64,000 nucleotides of DNA from Plasmodium malariae. Lineage: Eukaryota; Apicomplexa; Aconoidasida; Haemosporida; Plasmodiidae. Positions 11,831 through 22,188 of this stretch are shown in pieces. The stretch covers positions 2,291,001 through 2,355,000 of the forward strand of contig NC_041787.1 in assembly GCF_900090045.1 (NCBI RefSeq), given 5' to 3'. Numbering within the stretch: position 1 is the stretch's first letter; every line of letters begins with the position of its first letter. Both the position numbers and the translations under genes were made by a program. Under the pieces are notes generated by a model that was not told the origin of the DNA, made no database searches, and saw only the letters and a program-made list of their open reading frames with translations.

Positions 11831-12598
11831 GAACAATAGTGACAAACTTTTTCCATTTTCATACACGCAAAAAAGAAAAGATAATAAGCATGGAGCTAAG
11901 GAATATATATGTTTAATATTTTATTTATTGAAAATATTTTTTGCAGATAAAAAAAGTTTAACAAAAGAAAAACGATAAACAAGTATATAAATATATGCAT
12001 AGTTATATGTATTCATACTTTAACAAACAAGTTAATGTCTATATTTAATCACATGTTGTGATGTAATTTCAGGATATTTCTTAAAATCAAATTGATTTAT
12101 TTGTAAATATATACTAGTTTAATGAAGTACATTTATTTTATTATTTATTTTTTTTTTTTTTTATACATAATAAAAATGAATTAGTGGAAAACAAGGAACA
12201 TCGTTATCTCCAGTCTTTTTAACGTATTATTTTTTATTTTTATTTTTTTTTTTTTTTGTAATATATTAATATTTGAATTTGCCATATATTATAACCACTC
12301 TTCATAAAAATTTAATGCCTTTTTATTTTCTACTTAAATTAGCTGTTTATACTGAGATAACTACTTGTGATATGGGCACAGAAAATTTTTAGTTGCGTGA
12401 TACTGTGGCTATTTATGTGATATAAAACGTATTTTGGAGAACGCTTTTTCGTTCGTATTTCCTTTATCAAACAAGTAAATACATATATACATACATACAT
12501 ACATACACACATCTATACGCCCATATATATATATATATATATGTGTACCTGCTTGTTCACCCGCACAAGTGCACGGGCTCATAATTAGGGTAAAAACA
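10856..12598. other. Intergenic region between APC8 and the EGF-like gene
   Basis: About 1.7 kb with no supported gene. It contains the TTTGTTTATTA tandem array at about 10918-11112, a (TA)n run near 11550-11570, a 35-base poly-A tract at 11794-11828, several poly-T tracts and another (TA)n at about 12522-12541. A GTGCAC word lies at 12569-12574, about 25 bases upstream of the EGF-like start codon. Confidence 0.6.
10918..11112. repeat. 12-base TTTGTTTATTAC-like tandem array
   Basis: About sixteen imperfect copies of a 12-base T-rich unit (tttgtttattac, tttgtttattat, tttttttattgc), starting some 60 bp after the APC8 stop. Because the period is a multiple of three and the unit lacks stops, both strands stay open. 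The resulting LLCLLF and INKIINK frames are products of the repeat, not supported genes. It probably lies in the APC8 3' untranslated region. Confidence 0.85.
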
Positions 12599-13654
12599 AT
12601 GTCGAGCATGAATATATTAATTTTTTTAAGCGTATACCTTCTTTTCACTTCTGTACACCAAGCCGGAAGGAATATATTATCTCGAAAAACAGAGGTAAAT
12701 GATTTTCACGAATATGAAGATGAATTAGGTGAAAAGGTACTAAACATATGGAACGAAGAGTCCCATAATAGGACATATAAAGTATTTAGTAAGAATGAAT
12801 ATAAAGAAGCGGAAGAAGTAGAAGAAGGGGAAGGACAGAACTACAGTGCCTCAATAAAAAACACAATTGTTGAAAAACCATTTGCTCTTTATTTTTTATG
12901 TAATAATGAAGAAGCAAAGGTGTGTTTTAAGGAATGTTTTTTTTGTACAAATGAGGATATGTGGTTATTGAGTAATGTTGGGAAAACAGCTGAAAGTAGT
13001 AAGCATTCTAATGATATATTTGTTTTAAAGAATATGAGTCCTTATCAGTTATATGGTAATAAATCTTCTTTCTTTTTAAATAAAATTGATAGGAAATTTG
13101 CAAATTTTCTTTTTCTTTTGAGGGAATACTCATCCATTGCACTTATACAAAATAAAATGAAAAAAGTAAAGAGAGATAAAACTCATATCATCGCAAAAGA
13201 AGAAATAGGAAGAATAATTTCCAATAAATTTAAAAATACAACGATGAAAGAAATACGAATAAAAGGGAGTCATATATGGAATAAGGAAACTGCTAACGAT
13301 TTTTTGTACATGGGAAAAGTTAAGGGAATACAAAATATGGCAAGAAAAAGAAGAATTTTAAATGATGACTATACACTAGATTGTGGTGATGATGGCAAGT
13401 GCATTAACGAAGGCGGTATTCAGTATTGTGAATGCACAAAAAGTGGCTATTCAGTTAATATAAAAAATAATTTTAAATGTGAAAAACATTGTGATGTAAA
13501 TAATGGAGGATGTGATATAAATGCAACGTGTAAACCTATTGCTGCTGAAGAAGAAGAAACTAGTGGTGTTGTAAAAGGTGTTGGCGTTCTTTGCGAATGT
13601 AAAAATCGCGATACGAAATATAATGGTTATTATTGCCGTCCTACTATTAAATAA
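12599..13654 (+). CDS. Secreted EGF-like domain protein
   Basis: Single-exon protein of 351 residues if it starts at the ATG at 12599; the longer open frame upstream lacks a better ATG. Residues 4-20 form a hydrophobic signal peptide (MNILIFLSVYLLFTSV). A cysteine-bearing segment (CNNEEAKVCFKECFFC) lies near residues 90-115. The C-terminal 100 residues hold two EGF-like modules: a five-cysteine one starting LDCGDDGKCINEGG, and a canonical six-cysteine one starting HCDVNNGGCDINATC and ending NGYYC. The style recalls Plasmodium surface and micronemal EGF proteins. The chain ends PTIK with no hydrophobic tail, so a GPI anchor or transmembrane segment is not predicted and the product is probably soluble or complexed. 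An acidic Glu/Asn stretch lies near residues 65-80. I do not recognise the specific family member. Confidence 0.75.
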   Translation: MSSMNILIFLSVYLLFTSVHQAGRNILSRKTEVNDFHEYEDELGEKVLNIWNEESHNRTYKVFSKNEYKEAEEVEEGEGQNYSASIKNTIVEKPFALYFLCNNEEAKVCFKECFFCTNEDMWLLSNVGKTAESSKHSNDIFVLKNMSPYQLYGNKSSFFLNKIDRKFANFLFLLREYSSIALIQNKMKKVKRDKTHIIAKEEIGRIISNKFKNTTMKEIRIKGSHIWNKETANDFLYMGKVKGIQNMARKRRILNDDYTLDCGDDGKCINEGGIQYCECTKSGYSVNIKNNFKCEKHCDVNNGGCDINATCKPIAAEEEETSGVVKGVGVLCECKNRDTKYNGYYCRPTIK

Positions 13655-15221
13655 ATTATAATTTTTTCTCATTTTTTTTATTAGTTCTTTATTTGCATCT
13701 TTCAGATTTATGCAAATATTTTATTTTATTTTTTTCCAATCATTTTTTTCTTTTTTTTTTATTTAATGAGGTGTTGCGATACAGTTACTGTACACAATCA
13801 ATTATTTGGTTTGTAGCTACAAGTACGTGTGCACACGAACATGCAAAAAATAAAAAATAAATAAAAAAGTAAATAAATATTATATATATATATATATTAT
13901 GTAAATTTTATGATAATTTTCACAAACGATAGTTAAATGACTTTTTTTTTTTTTTTTTTTTTTCTCTTTCCACATTATGGTTAGGGTCAACATCCTTGAA
14001 TATATTGCTTTATGTATGCTAACAAATTTTACATTACACATTTTTTAGGAGTAACTGTAATTCCCATTATTATATATGTGTTATATAAATAAGGAGGCAT
14101 AAAACTTCGCATATTTTTGAGTAACTTTTTTAATAGCTAATATGCTATATATTCTTATGATATATTTTCTCATATCACATTTAAAAAAGTAGCTATTTGG
14201 TTATTTGATGGACACTGTTTTTATTAGTTTTAAAAAAAAAAAAAAAAAATTTTAATTTTAAAAATTTTTTAAATTAGGAAATTAAAGGAATACAAACCAA
14301 TAAAAATAGAAAGTATTGTAAAAATTAATTTATATTTTTTTCTTTTGTTTATTTCATAAGAATTAAAAGAAAAAAAAATATTAGAATAATTTGGTCTTAA
14401 AGTATTTTAAAGCATTGTAAATGTGCTTCCAAATTGTTCATATGAAGAGAATGGAATGAAACGATTATTCGTGTGTATGAATAGTATGTATTTTTTTTTT
14501 TGTGCCATAAGGATGTATGCATTTTATTCGTACCATAAGGATGTATGCATTTTATTCGTACCATAAGGATGTACGCATTTTATTTGTATCAGGATGTATA
14601 TATCGCATTTGTGCCATATATATGTACATGTATTTACTTGCACTACATCATATATGTTTATTTTATGTGAATGTACATTTTGCATATGGGCACATTTTAA
14701 TTACCCGAGTAAAAAATATATATATTTATATATATGTATGCGTAAGTTTTAATACTTTTTATATGCACGAAAATACCCTTTAAAAGTTGTATTATCCACT
14801 TTTTTTTTTCTTTTTTTTTTTTTTGATACAAATAATTACGCATTGTATGTTTAAAAATTATATCAAAAAAAATTAGAGACTGCAAAAATAGAGCAAAAAT
14901 TTTGAATTAATATTCCTGAGAAAGACATCGTGTTCAGCGAATTTTCACCTAAGTTCCTGCATCACAGGGCATATGGAAATGCATTTGATGCCCATTTTTA
15001 GTTTTTATATATATATATATATTTATACTTATATAATTGTTTATTTACTTATTTATTTATTTATTTATTTTTTTTTTTTGCTATTAAGTATAATACACGT
15101 CTATATGTATACAGCAGTATATAACAGAAATATTGATAGGCCTTCCCAAGATAAAAAATGATTACGGGTATATGAAAAATATAAGAGTAACTTGGCAAAT
15201 TTTTATAAAAATATATTAATC
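13655..15221. other. Intergenic region between EGF-like gene and CAP-D2
   Basis: About 1.55 kb with no supported gene: poly-T (13941-13963), poly-A (14232-14248), (TA)n near 13880-13897 and 15008-15021, and a short 28-base tandem repeat at 14506-14590. Confidence 0.55.
14506..14590. repeat. 28-base tandem repeat, about three copies
   Basis: The unit ataaggatgtatgcatttta plus ttcgtacc is repeated almost exactly three times, with a decayed further copy. It lies in the intergenic region upstream of the condensin gene. Each unit contains a TGCAT word. Confidence 0.8.
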
Positions 15222-18200
15222 ATGCTGCAAGGGAAAATAAAAAAATTTAAACTGCCTGTGAACAATAACATAGAAAATTTTATGAAAGATATAAATATAA
15301 AAAAAAATGAATACGTGTATGGGTGTGGAGCAGTAGACATTGATAATATAACCTCTAAGGCCGATTCGATAATAAATTTTTTTAATTTTATTAATGAGAG
15401 TTATAGTAACCTTTTACTGTTATTATGCCAAGAAGGTTTTGACACAGTTCTGAATTGTATCAGGATATTTGATAATATAAATGATACGGATCAAGAGAAG
15501 ATATTCGGCTGTCTAACAATTTTAATTGAAAAAAGTGTTGATATATTTAAAAATTATTTCAAATGCTTAGAAAAATGTAATAGGGACAATGAGTGTACCA
15601 ATGGTATGGAACTGTTAGAAAATATTATGAGCGAAAATAACAGTATTATGAATAACGTTATAAAATGTTTAGAAGAAAATCATAAGGAATATTCAGTAAA
15701 TGAGAAAAAGAAAAGGTTTACTTTATTTGAAGTCAATGAAATATTAATTTCCTATTTTAATGCTCTTACTTTTATATATATAAATATTTTTAATTCTTAT
15801 TATAATAAAAATTTTTGCAAGCAGCAAAACATGGAAGTAATTGTAAATGTTCAAAGAGGAAGGAAAAAATTAAAGAAAGAAAATGAGGAAGAAACAAGTA
15901 CTGCGCTTAAAAATATAAATGGTCTTTTAAATAATATTATTTTATTGTTAAGTAATATAAATTTTGATATCTTATATGAGCAAGTAAATATTGCTGTTGT
16001 TGATTTATACATACAATTTTTTTTGAATATTTACACAATTAATCAAGAAAACAATAATACATTTAATATGAGTGTATATAACGATCATATATCTATGATA
16101 GTAGGGACCCTTTTAAAATTATACATCAAAAATGAGCATGAGAAATGTGCGTTCATAGAAATGCAGAGCAGAGATGATGTTCTTAATAACGCACCCGAGA
16201 ACGTTTCTTTTTTCGCTTCGAACATGGAACATATGAAAGATAGTGGTTATCAGCAAAATGGCAAAAATAAAAAAGGTGGTAATAACAAGGGAAAGGGTAA
16301 AAGTAAATGTAAAAGTAGCATTGGTAGAAATGATGGTGATGATAGCGATGATAGCGATGATAGCGATGATAGCGGTAAAGACGTTAGTAGCGGTGGGGAT
16401 GCAAAAGATGGAGGTAGTGAAGTCCGTAAAACTGAAAATAAAAATATTCAAAAAACGGATGAATACAAGAGAGAAAATTCCATGAGCAATAAATTTCATT
16501 CGTTTTCCTTTACCTATATATTTTTAAATTATTTTAAAAAATGTACAAACGTAAACATATGCGACGCTTTACTAAGGGTAAGAAATACGGATATACCTCA
16601 AATAATTATAAAAGAATTTATTGATTATATAAAGGAGAATTCTTTATTGTATCTAAATTTGAGCGTGCAGACACATACACAAAATGAACTAATTAACATT
16701 TTAAGTTTCCTAGAATATTTTTCAAAAAATCTAAGTGTTCATTTACTACCTTTTTTAAAAGATTTAATTGATATGCTAGGTATTGATATTTATTATATAA
16801 GAAAATCCATTTTTGATATGTTTAAAAATTTTATTACTCTGGCAAAGGCTAGCGAAGAAATAAAAGAGAACAGTAATAGTAGCAATGAATATAACAACTC
16901 CTATTCAAGTGGTAAATTTAAAACGAGTGATGACAATGACAAATTATATTATTATGATGATGAAGAAGAGGAAGACGAAGAAGATTCAGATGATAATAGT
17001 AGTGCCTTTTTTACACAAGAAGAAGATAATGATAATGAAGAAGAGGATGACGAAGATGAGAATGAAGACGATTTTGTGGACAGTAAATATAAAAAAGGGC
17101 ATGAAAAAAGAAAAAGAAAAAACAGTAAAAAAAAGAATAAAAGTGTTACTGAAAATAATTCGAAAGCGAATGATAAGTTGAATAAAAAGAATAGCGTAAG
17201 TAAGAAGAAACATGAGAGGGAAAAAAAAAAAAAAAAAAAAATCTGAACAAGAATAAAAATAAAAGTAAAAAGAGGGAATCTTTTTTGAAGTTCTTTCCCA
17301 TAAATATAAATGAAAGCAGTATTAGTACATACAAAGATATTATACATAAGATAATTCTAGAGGACGTTCCATTTTTACAAGTGTGTTTTAAGGAATGTTT
17401 AAAAAATAGAGCTTTTATTATGAACGTTTTAATATCTAGGCAATATGATTCTAAGTTACATGTACGTTGTCATTTATTAAAAGTATTACAAGAATTAGTT
17501 GAAAATAATTTTATTCCTTTAAATTATTATAATAGCTTATGCTTAATATGTAGTGAGCGAATAAATGACAAATCCCCCTTGGTAAGGCAAAGAGCATTTT
17601 CTTTGCTTTCTTGCATAGCTAGCGATGTGGTAAAAAGTAAATACGTTATTCCATTGAACACGAATAAAATTAAAAAGGAGTTAAATAATTTAAATAGACG
17701 AAAAGATTTATTGAAAAAAAAAGAATGTATCAGCGGAGCTAACAAAAAGGAAAGCAGTTGTATCATAGAGAATGGAAGACATGCAAAGAATAGGATTAAG
17801 GAGGAGAAAAAAAGTAAAAAAAAATTTAATCTTTCCGATAGTGATGATGATAGTGATAACGATAAGGATAGCGATAACAGTAAGGGAGATGGTAATAATA
17901 AGATTGTCAATTATGGAAAAAATAATAAGCATGGCGATAACGTCAAAGGTGACGATGAGGGAGAGAGGCATATCAAATATGCTAATGATGGGGATAGTAC
18001 TTCCTCCTCTTTATTATGGGAAAAAAAGAACAAACATGATTACCAGAGCAAGTATGATTTACTGATAAAAATGTATAATGAGGTTTTATTTATTTCGATT
18101 ATTGTAGACGATTGTGTTGATTTGTGTTTTAAGTTGTTATATTCTGTTATAGAGACAGATCAGAAAAGTTCAATTCGATTTATTATATTAGCTCATATAT

Positions 18201-21058
18201 GTGGAAATAAGAAGGCAGAAGAACAAATGAACAAGGTATGGTCATTAATATTTAGTAACAACAATAGTATTATTGAAATAATAATAAGCGAATTTGTTAA
18301 TGTAAATATTTGTAGTGATGATTATAGAATTAGTGCATTTAGACTAATTAATGTTACTCTTAATAGTAAATTAAAAGACTTGTCATGTTTAGAAAAGATA
18401 ATGGAATGTTTATTAATGCAAGAGAAAAGTAATGTTAGTATTAGTAAATTACAAGATGAATTATTCAATATTATTTTTGTTGATATATTTAGCGAACACA
18501 AAAATTTAATGATAAAGGAAGGAGCTTTATTACTTATGAAAATTATGTGTTACTCTATTCATACTGTTAATTTAAAAAAAGGGAAAAAAGAACAATACTT
18601 TGTTTTTAGTAATAAAAAGAAACAACTGATTTTGTTATTTATAAATCAATATAAGGATAACTTACACTTTATAAATCTGCTAATATTAATTCTAAAATAT
18701 AATAAAACTAATAAAATTATACAAAATTTGCTAATTATTTTATTTAATTTAGTTTTTGACAACATGATTGATAGTAAAAGCGAAACGTTTGAGCGGAACT
18801 TATGTAAAAATAAATTGTACAGTACTTCAAACATGTGCAAAGAAGAAAATTTAAACAATAGTAATGGAAAGGCAAATAGCAGTGGCATTAAAATGAAGAA
18901 TGAAGAAGACTCTTATTCTTTTTATTTGTATGATGGTAGAAATATGTGGTTTAGATGCTGCCAGTCCATTGTTGAGAGTATGTATGAACACTTCGACGAT
19001 TTTCTACTTATATTTACGACAAAAATAAAAAATATATTAAATTGTATGCTTTTTAATAATAAAAATTTGAATGATAATTCTGTACATAATAGTGATAACA
19101 TGGGATGCAAATTAATAAGTAAAGAGATGGAAGAAGGAGATATTTTAAATAAAGTTTCTTGCTTTACATTAACAAAGTTCATATTTGTATCAGGCCATTT
19201 AGGATTATACACTTATATATATGCTGAAAAAATACAAAATAAATTAAAAAAACTTGCATCAAAAAGTGATAATAATAATAATAATTTTGGAATGTGCACA
19301 AAAGAGGAAAAGGATAGAGAATATTTTGATTACGTTGTAGAAAATATGATAGTATGTAACAACCTGTTTGGGAAAAAAATTACTCCTTTAATATTTTTAA
19401 TTTTAAATGATCCAGAAAAATTTTTTAACGAATGCATAATTAAAGATAACGAAGAAATGAATTTTACTAATGATAGTTATACATATTTCTCTTCATCTTG
19501 CCAGAGTTCTGAAAAGATATATATGCACTATGACATATATTTACTTGTACTTGTATGTTTACTAACATTATGTAAGTTTTCATTAATTTCTCAAAAATTC
19601 TGTCAGCAAATTATTAGTAACCATGTATCAACAATTCAATTGATTGTTTCTGTAATAACTGAAGAGAACAATCAGATTTTTGAAAAAAAAACGGAAATGT
19701 TATTACTGCATGATTACACTAGTCGTACCATATCAGATGGTGTCTACGTTCATAAAACAGATGATGCTACTAATTTTTCGGAGCTGGAATATTTTTCAGA
19801 AAATGGAGAAAAGAATTATATGGATAAAGACAATGCTAGCAATTGTCTGTATAATGAAAATGAAACAGAGTCAGATAATAAAAAAAAAATAAACAAAAAC
19901 AAAAACAAAAACAAAAACAGTAATAATTATATTAGTAATAATTATATTAGTGATAATTATAGTAGTAATAATTATAGTAGTAATAATTATAGTAGTAATA
20001 ATTATAGTAGTAATAATTATAGTAGTAATAATTATAGTAGTAATAATAATAACAGTAATAATAATGATAATAATAATGGTAATAATAATGGTAATAAAAG
20101 TAGAATTAACCGAGTGGAAAACTTTAAAAATGGGATAATGTATAAAACCATATCAAATATACGAAAAATGCTGTTAATTAGTTATGCTGATTTATTATAT
20201 AAACACCCAAATCTTTTAGAGCCTTATAATAAATACATTTTTAAAGTTCTAAATGACAAAGATATAAATATGAGAAGAACTGCTGTTTCAGTTTTTACAC
20301 ATTTGTTTATGACTGACACAGTAAAAGCAAAAAACACATTGCTTGTTCATATGATGTATTTAACAATAGATAAAGATGAAAAAATCTCTAGTGGATCTAA
20401 ATCCTTTTTTTATGAACTAGACAAAAAATCACATATAACTTTAGTTAACAATATTTGTGATATGATTTCAGTTTTGGCTAGAAATGAAAGAAAATTTGAA
20501 TATGAAATGAACAAGGAAATATTGCAATTTTTATTAACGTTTATAAAAAAAAGTAAATATAATGAAACGTTAGTTGAAAAAATTTTCAAAAAAATGAAGG
20601 AAGTAAATATAAACAAAGCAGATGCTCTTAATTTATATATGCAAGTATTTTTAAATATACAAATTGATGAAAAGGTGTTAAGCAAAATTAATAAGTGTTT
20701 TCCATTAATCAGATATATCATACGAGAAAATCAATATATTCTAGATAATTTTGTATTAATATGTAAAAAAGCTACAGAAAAAAAAAGAGGTAGACCTGCT
20801 GAAGAAATGCAGCAACAACAACCTAATACCACCAATAGCGAAAAAGGAATTAGTGAAAAAATTGAAAATGATAAGTCGGAAAATAAAATGAGAGAATTAG
20901 CCGAAGATATTCTGGGAAAAATAGAATCAACTACAAATAAATCAAAGAATGTTTCTCATTTGCACAACGCATCGAATGTAGTCGTAAAAAATTCAAAATA
21001 TAAAAATGAAGAAGAAATCAACAGATATGAAGTACAAACACCTAAAAACGAGGAGTGA
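15222..21058 (+). CDS. CAP-D2: Condensin complex subunit 1 (CAP-D2), reading frame interrupted at an A21 tract
   Basis: Two adjacent open frames form one HEAT-repeat protein. The first runs from the ATG at 15222 to about 17241; the second is open from about 17242 to the stop at 21056-21058. They are offset at an A21 run (17221-17241), and the coding sense (NLNKNKNKSKKRES) continues directly after it in the other frame. The N terminus MLQGKIKKFKLPVNNNIENF resembles the CAP-D2 start. After the break, VRCHLLKVLQELVENNFIPL and NDKSPLVRQRAFSLLSCIAS match the first conserved HEAT block. Near the C terminus, HPNLLEPYNKYIFKVLNDKD, MRRTAVSVFTHLFM and KSFFYELDKK match the Cnd1 domain. CAP-D2 binds chromosome arms within condensin I during mitosis. 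Low-complexity inserts: a Ser/Asp repeat (16331-16380), an acidic block (16960-17080) and an Asn/Tyr/Ser repeat (19915-20100). A homopolymer indel is the likeliest cause of the break; a true pseudogene is unlikely because both halves are intact. Confidence 0.82.
17221..17241. repeat. A21 homopolymer at the CAP-D2 frame change
   Basis: Twenty-one consecutive A residues inside a lysine-rich linker. Adding one A or removing two would join the two CAP-D2 frames. Homopolymers of this length commonly suffer sequencing or replication slippage. Confidence 0.85.
19915..20100 (+). repeat. Coding 15-base minisatellite in CAP-D2 (Asn-Asn-Tyr-Ser-Ser)
   Basis: A 15-base unit (agtagtaataattat) recurs about eight times and then degrades to AAT-rich codons, encoding NNYSS repeats followed by an Asn/Gly tract. 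It interrupts the protein between conserved HEAT blocks, as is usual for Plasmodium low-complexity inserts. Confidence 0.9.
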
Positions 21059-22188
21059 ACAAGTTAACGAGAGAACATAAAGGTTAAAATTTTGGGCAAA
21101 ATAACAAGCAGGGAACAAATAGCAAATGTTATTGCTATAAAGATGAGAATTATTTGTTGAAAATAAACAGAAAAAAGGGAAAAATAAAAAAAATTACTTT
21201 AGTATTTAAAAAGTTTTTATTCTTCATTTATAACGGAATTACAGTTAAGCGTAAAAGTGAATTTGCTTTAATTGTTTTCTTATCCTTCTCTTCTTTTTAT
21301 TTATGACCTTTTTTTTATTTTTTTTTTTAATTTTATCAATAAATGTCATAAAAGAGCTCTAATTAAATATCTTTATATAATTATTTGTAATTTTGAGTTT
21401 ATTTTTTATATTAAGCAGTCATCATGTTTTATTTCCCTTGAGTACGCTTTCTTTCCACATATGTTTATAAATACATATATATAAATAAATATATATACAT
21501 ATCATTTAAAAATCAAAAGGTTTAAAATGAAGTGCAAAAGGAAGCGAGTTCTAGAAAGTTCATTATATACTGTTGCTACTGTTTTGCGTAATTGGTTTTA
21601 CTCTTTATCCTTTCTTACTTTTTTATGTAAATGTATGCATGATCTGTCTGTTTGTCTGTATCTATCTATATATATCTATATATTTTTTTCCTTTTTTTGG
21701 TCTACTACTACAATGTAATGATTAACTTCATAACAATTTTGAATATTTTCCCCTTTTTATTAACTATACAAAATTTGGAAAAGTCGTAAAAATTTTGAAG
21801 CGCAAACAAGAAACGAAAAATTACATGTACCTGGGTACACATTCAAACGTGCGCATAGATACATATATATATATATATAAGCATATATATATAAGCATAT
21901 ATGTGTGTGTGCATATGTATATATATGCGGAACACTATATATTTTCCTAAATCGGCAGGAAGGTGCCCTCTATTGCTCATCATGTCTTTTTTCTAAAATA
22001 TTCCTTCAAAAAGTTTGATATAATATTGTATTATATACTTGGTTTTAAAAATTATGATCTTGTTGAAATTATTTGTTTCATATTGTTTTATATTGTTTCA
22101 TACTGTTTTATATTGTTTCATATTGTTTTATATTGTTTCATATTGTTTTATATTGCTTCATATTGTTTTATATTGTTTTCCGTTTTTT
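21059..22188. other. Tail-to-tail intergenic region of CAP-D2 and RSP3
   Basis: About 1.1 kb between convergent stops, holding the 3' untranslated regions of both genes. Poly-T and (TA)n runs are visible (21860-21925), and the TATTGTTTCA/TATTGTTTTA array lies at about 22075-22180. No gene is supported. Confidence 0.55.
22075..22180. repeat. 10-base TATTGTTTYA tandem array
   Basis: About ten copies of tattgtttca or tattgtttta abut the RSP3 stop codon at 22189-22191, so the array falls at the beginning of the RSP3 3' untranslated region. The plus-strand Cys/Phe/Ile frame it opens is an artefact. Confidence 0.85.

Noticed and set aside
16952..17347. Minus-strand Ser/Phe-rich frame opposite the CAP-D2 acidic linker
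   Set aside because: Antisense shadow of GAA/GAT-rich codons; overlaps a well-supported gene.
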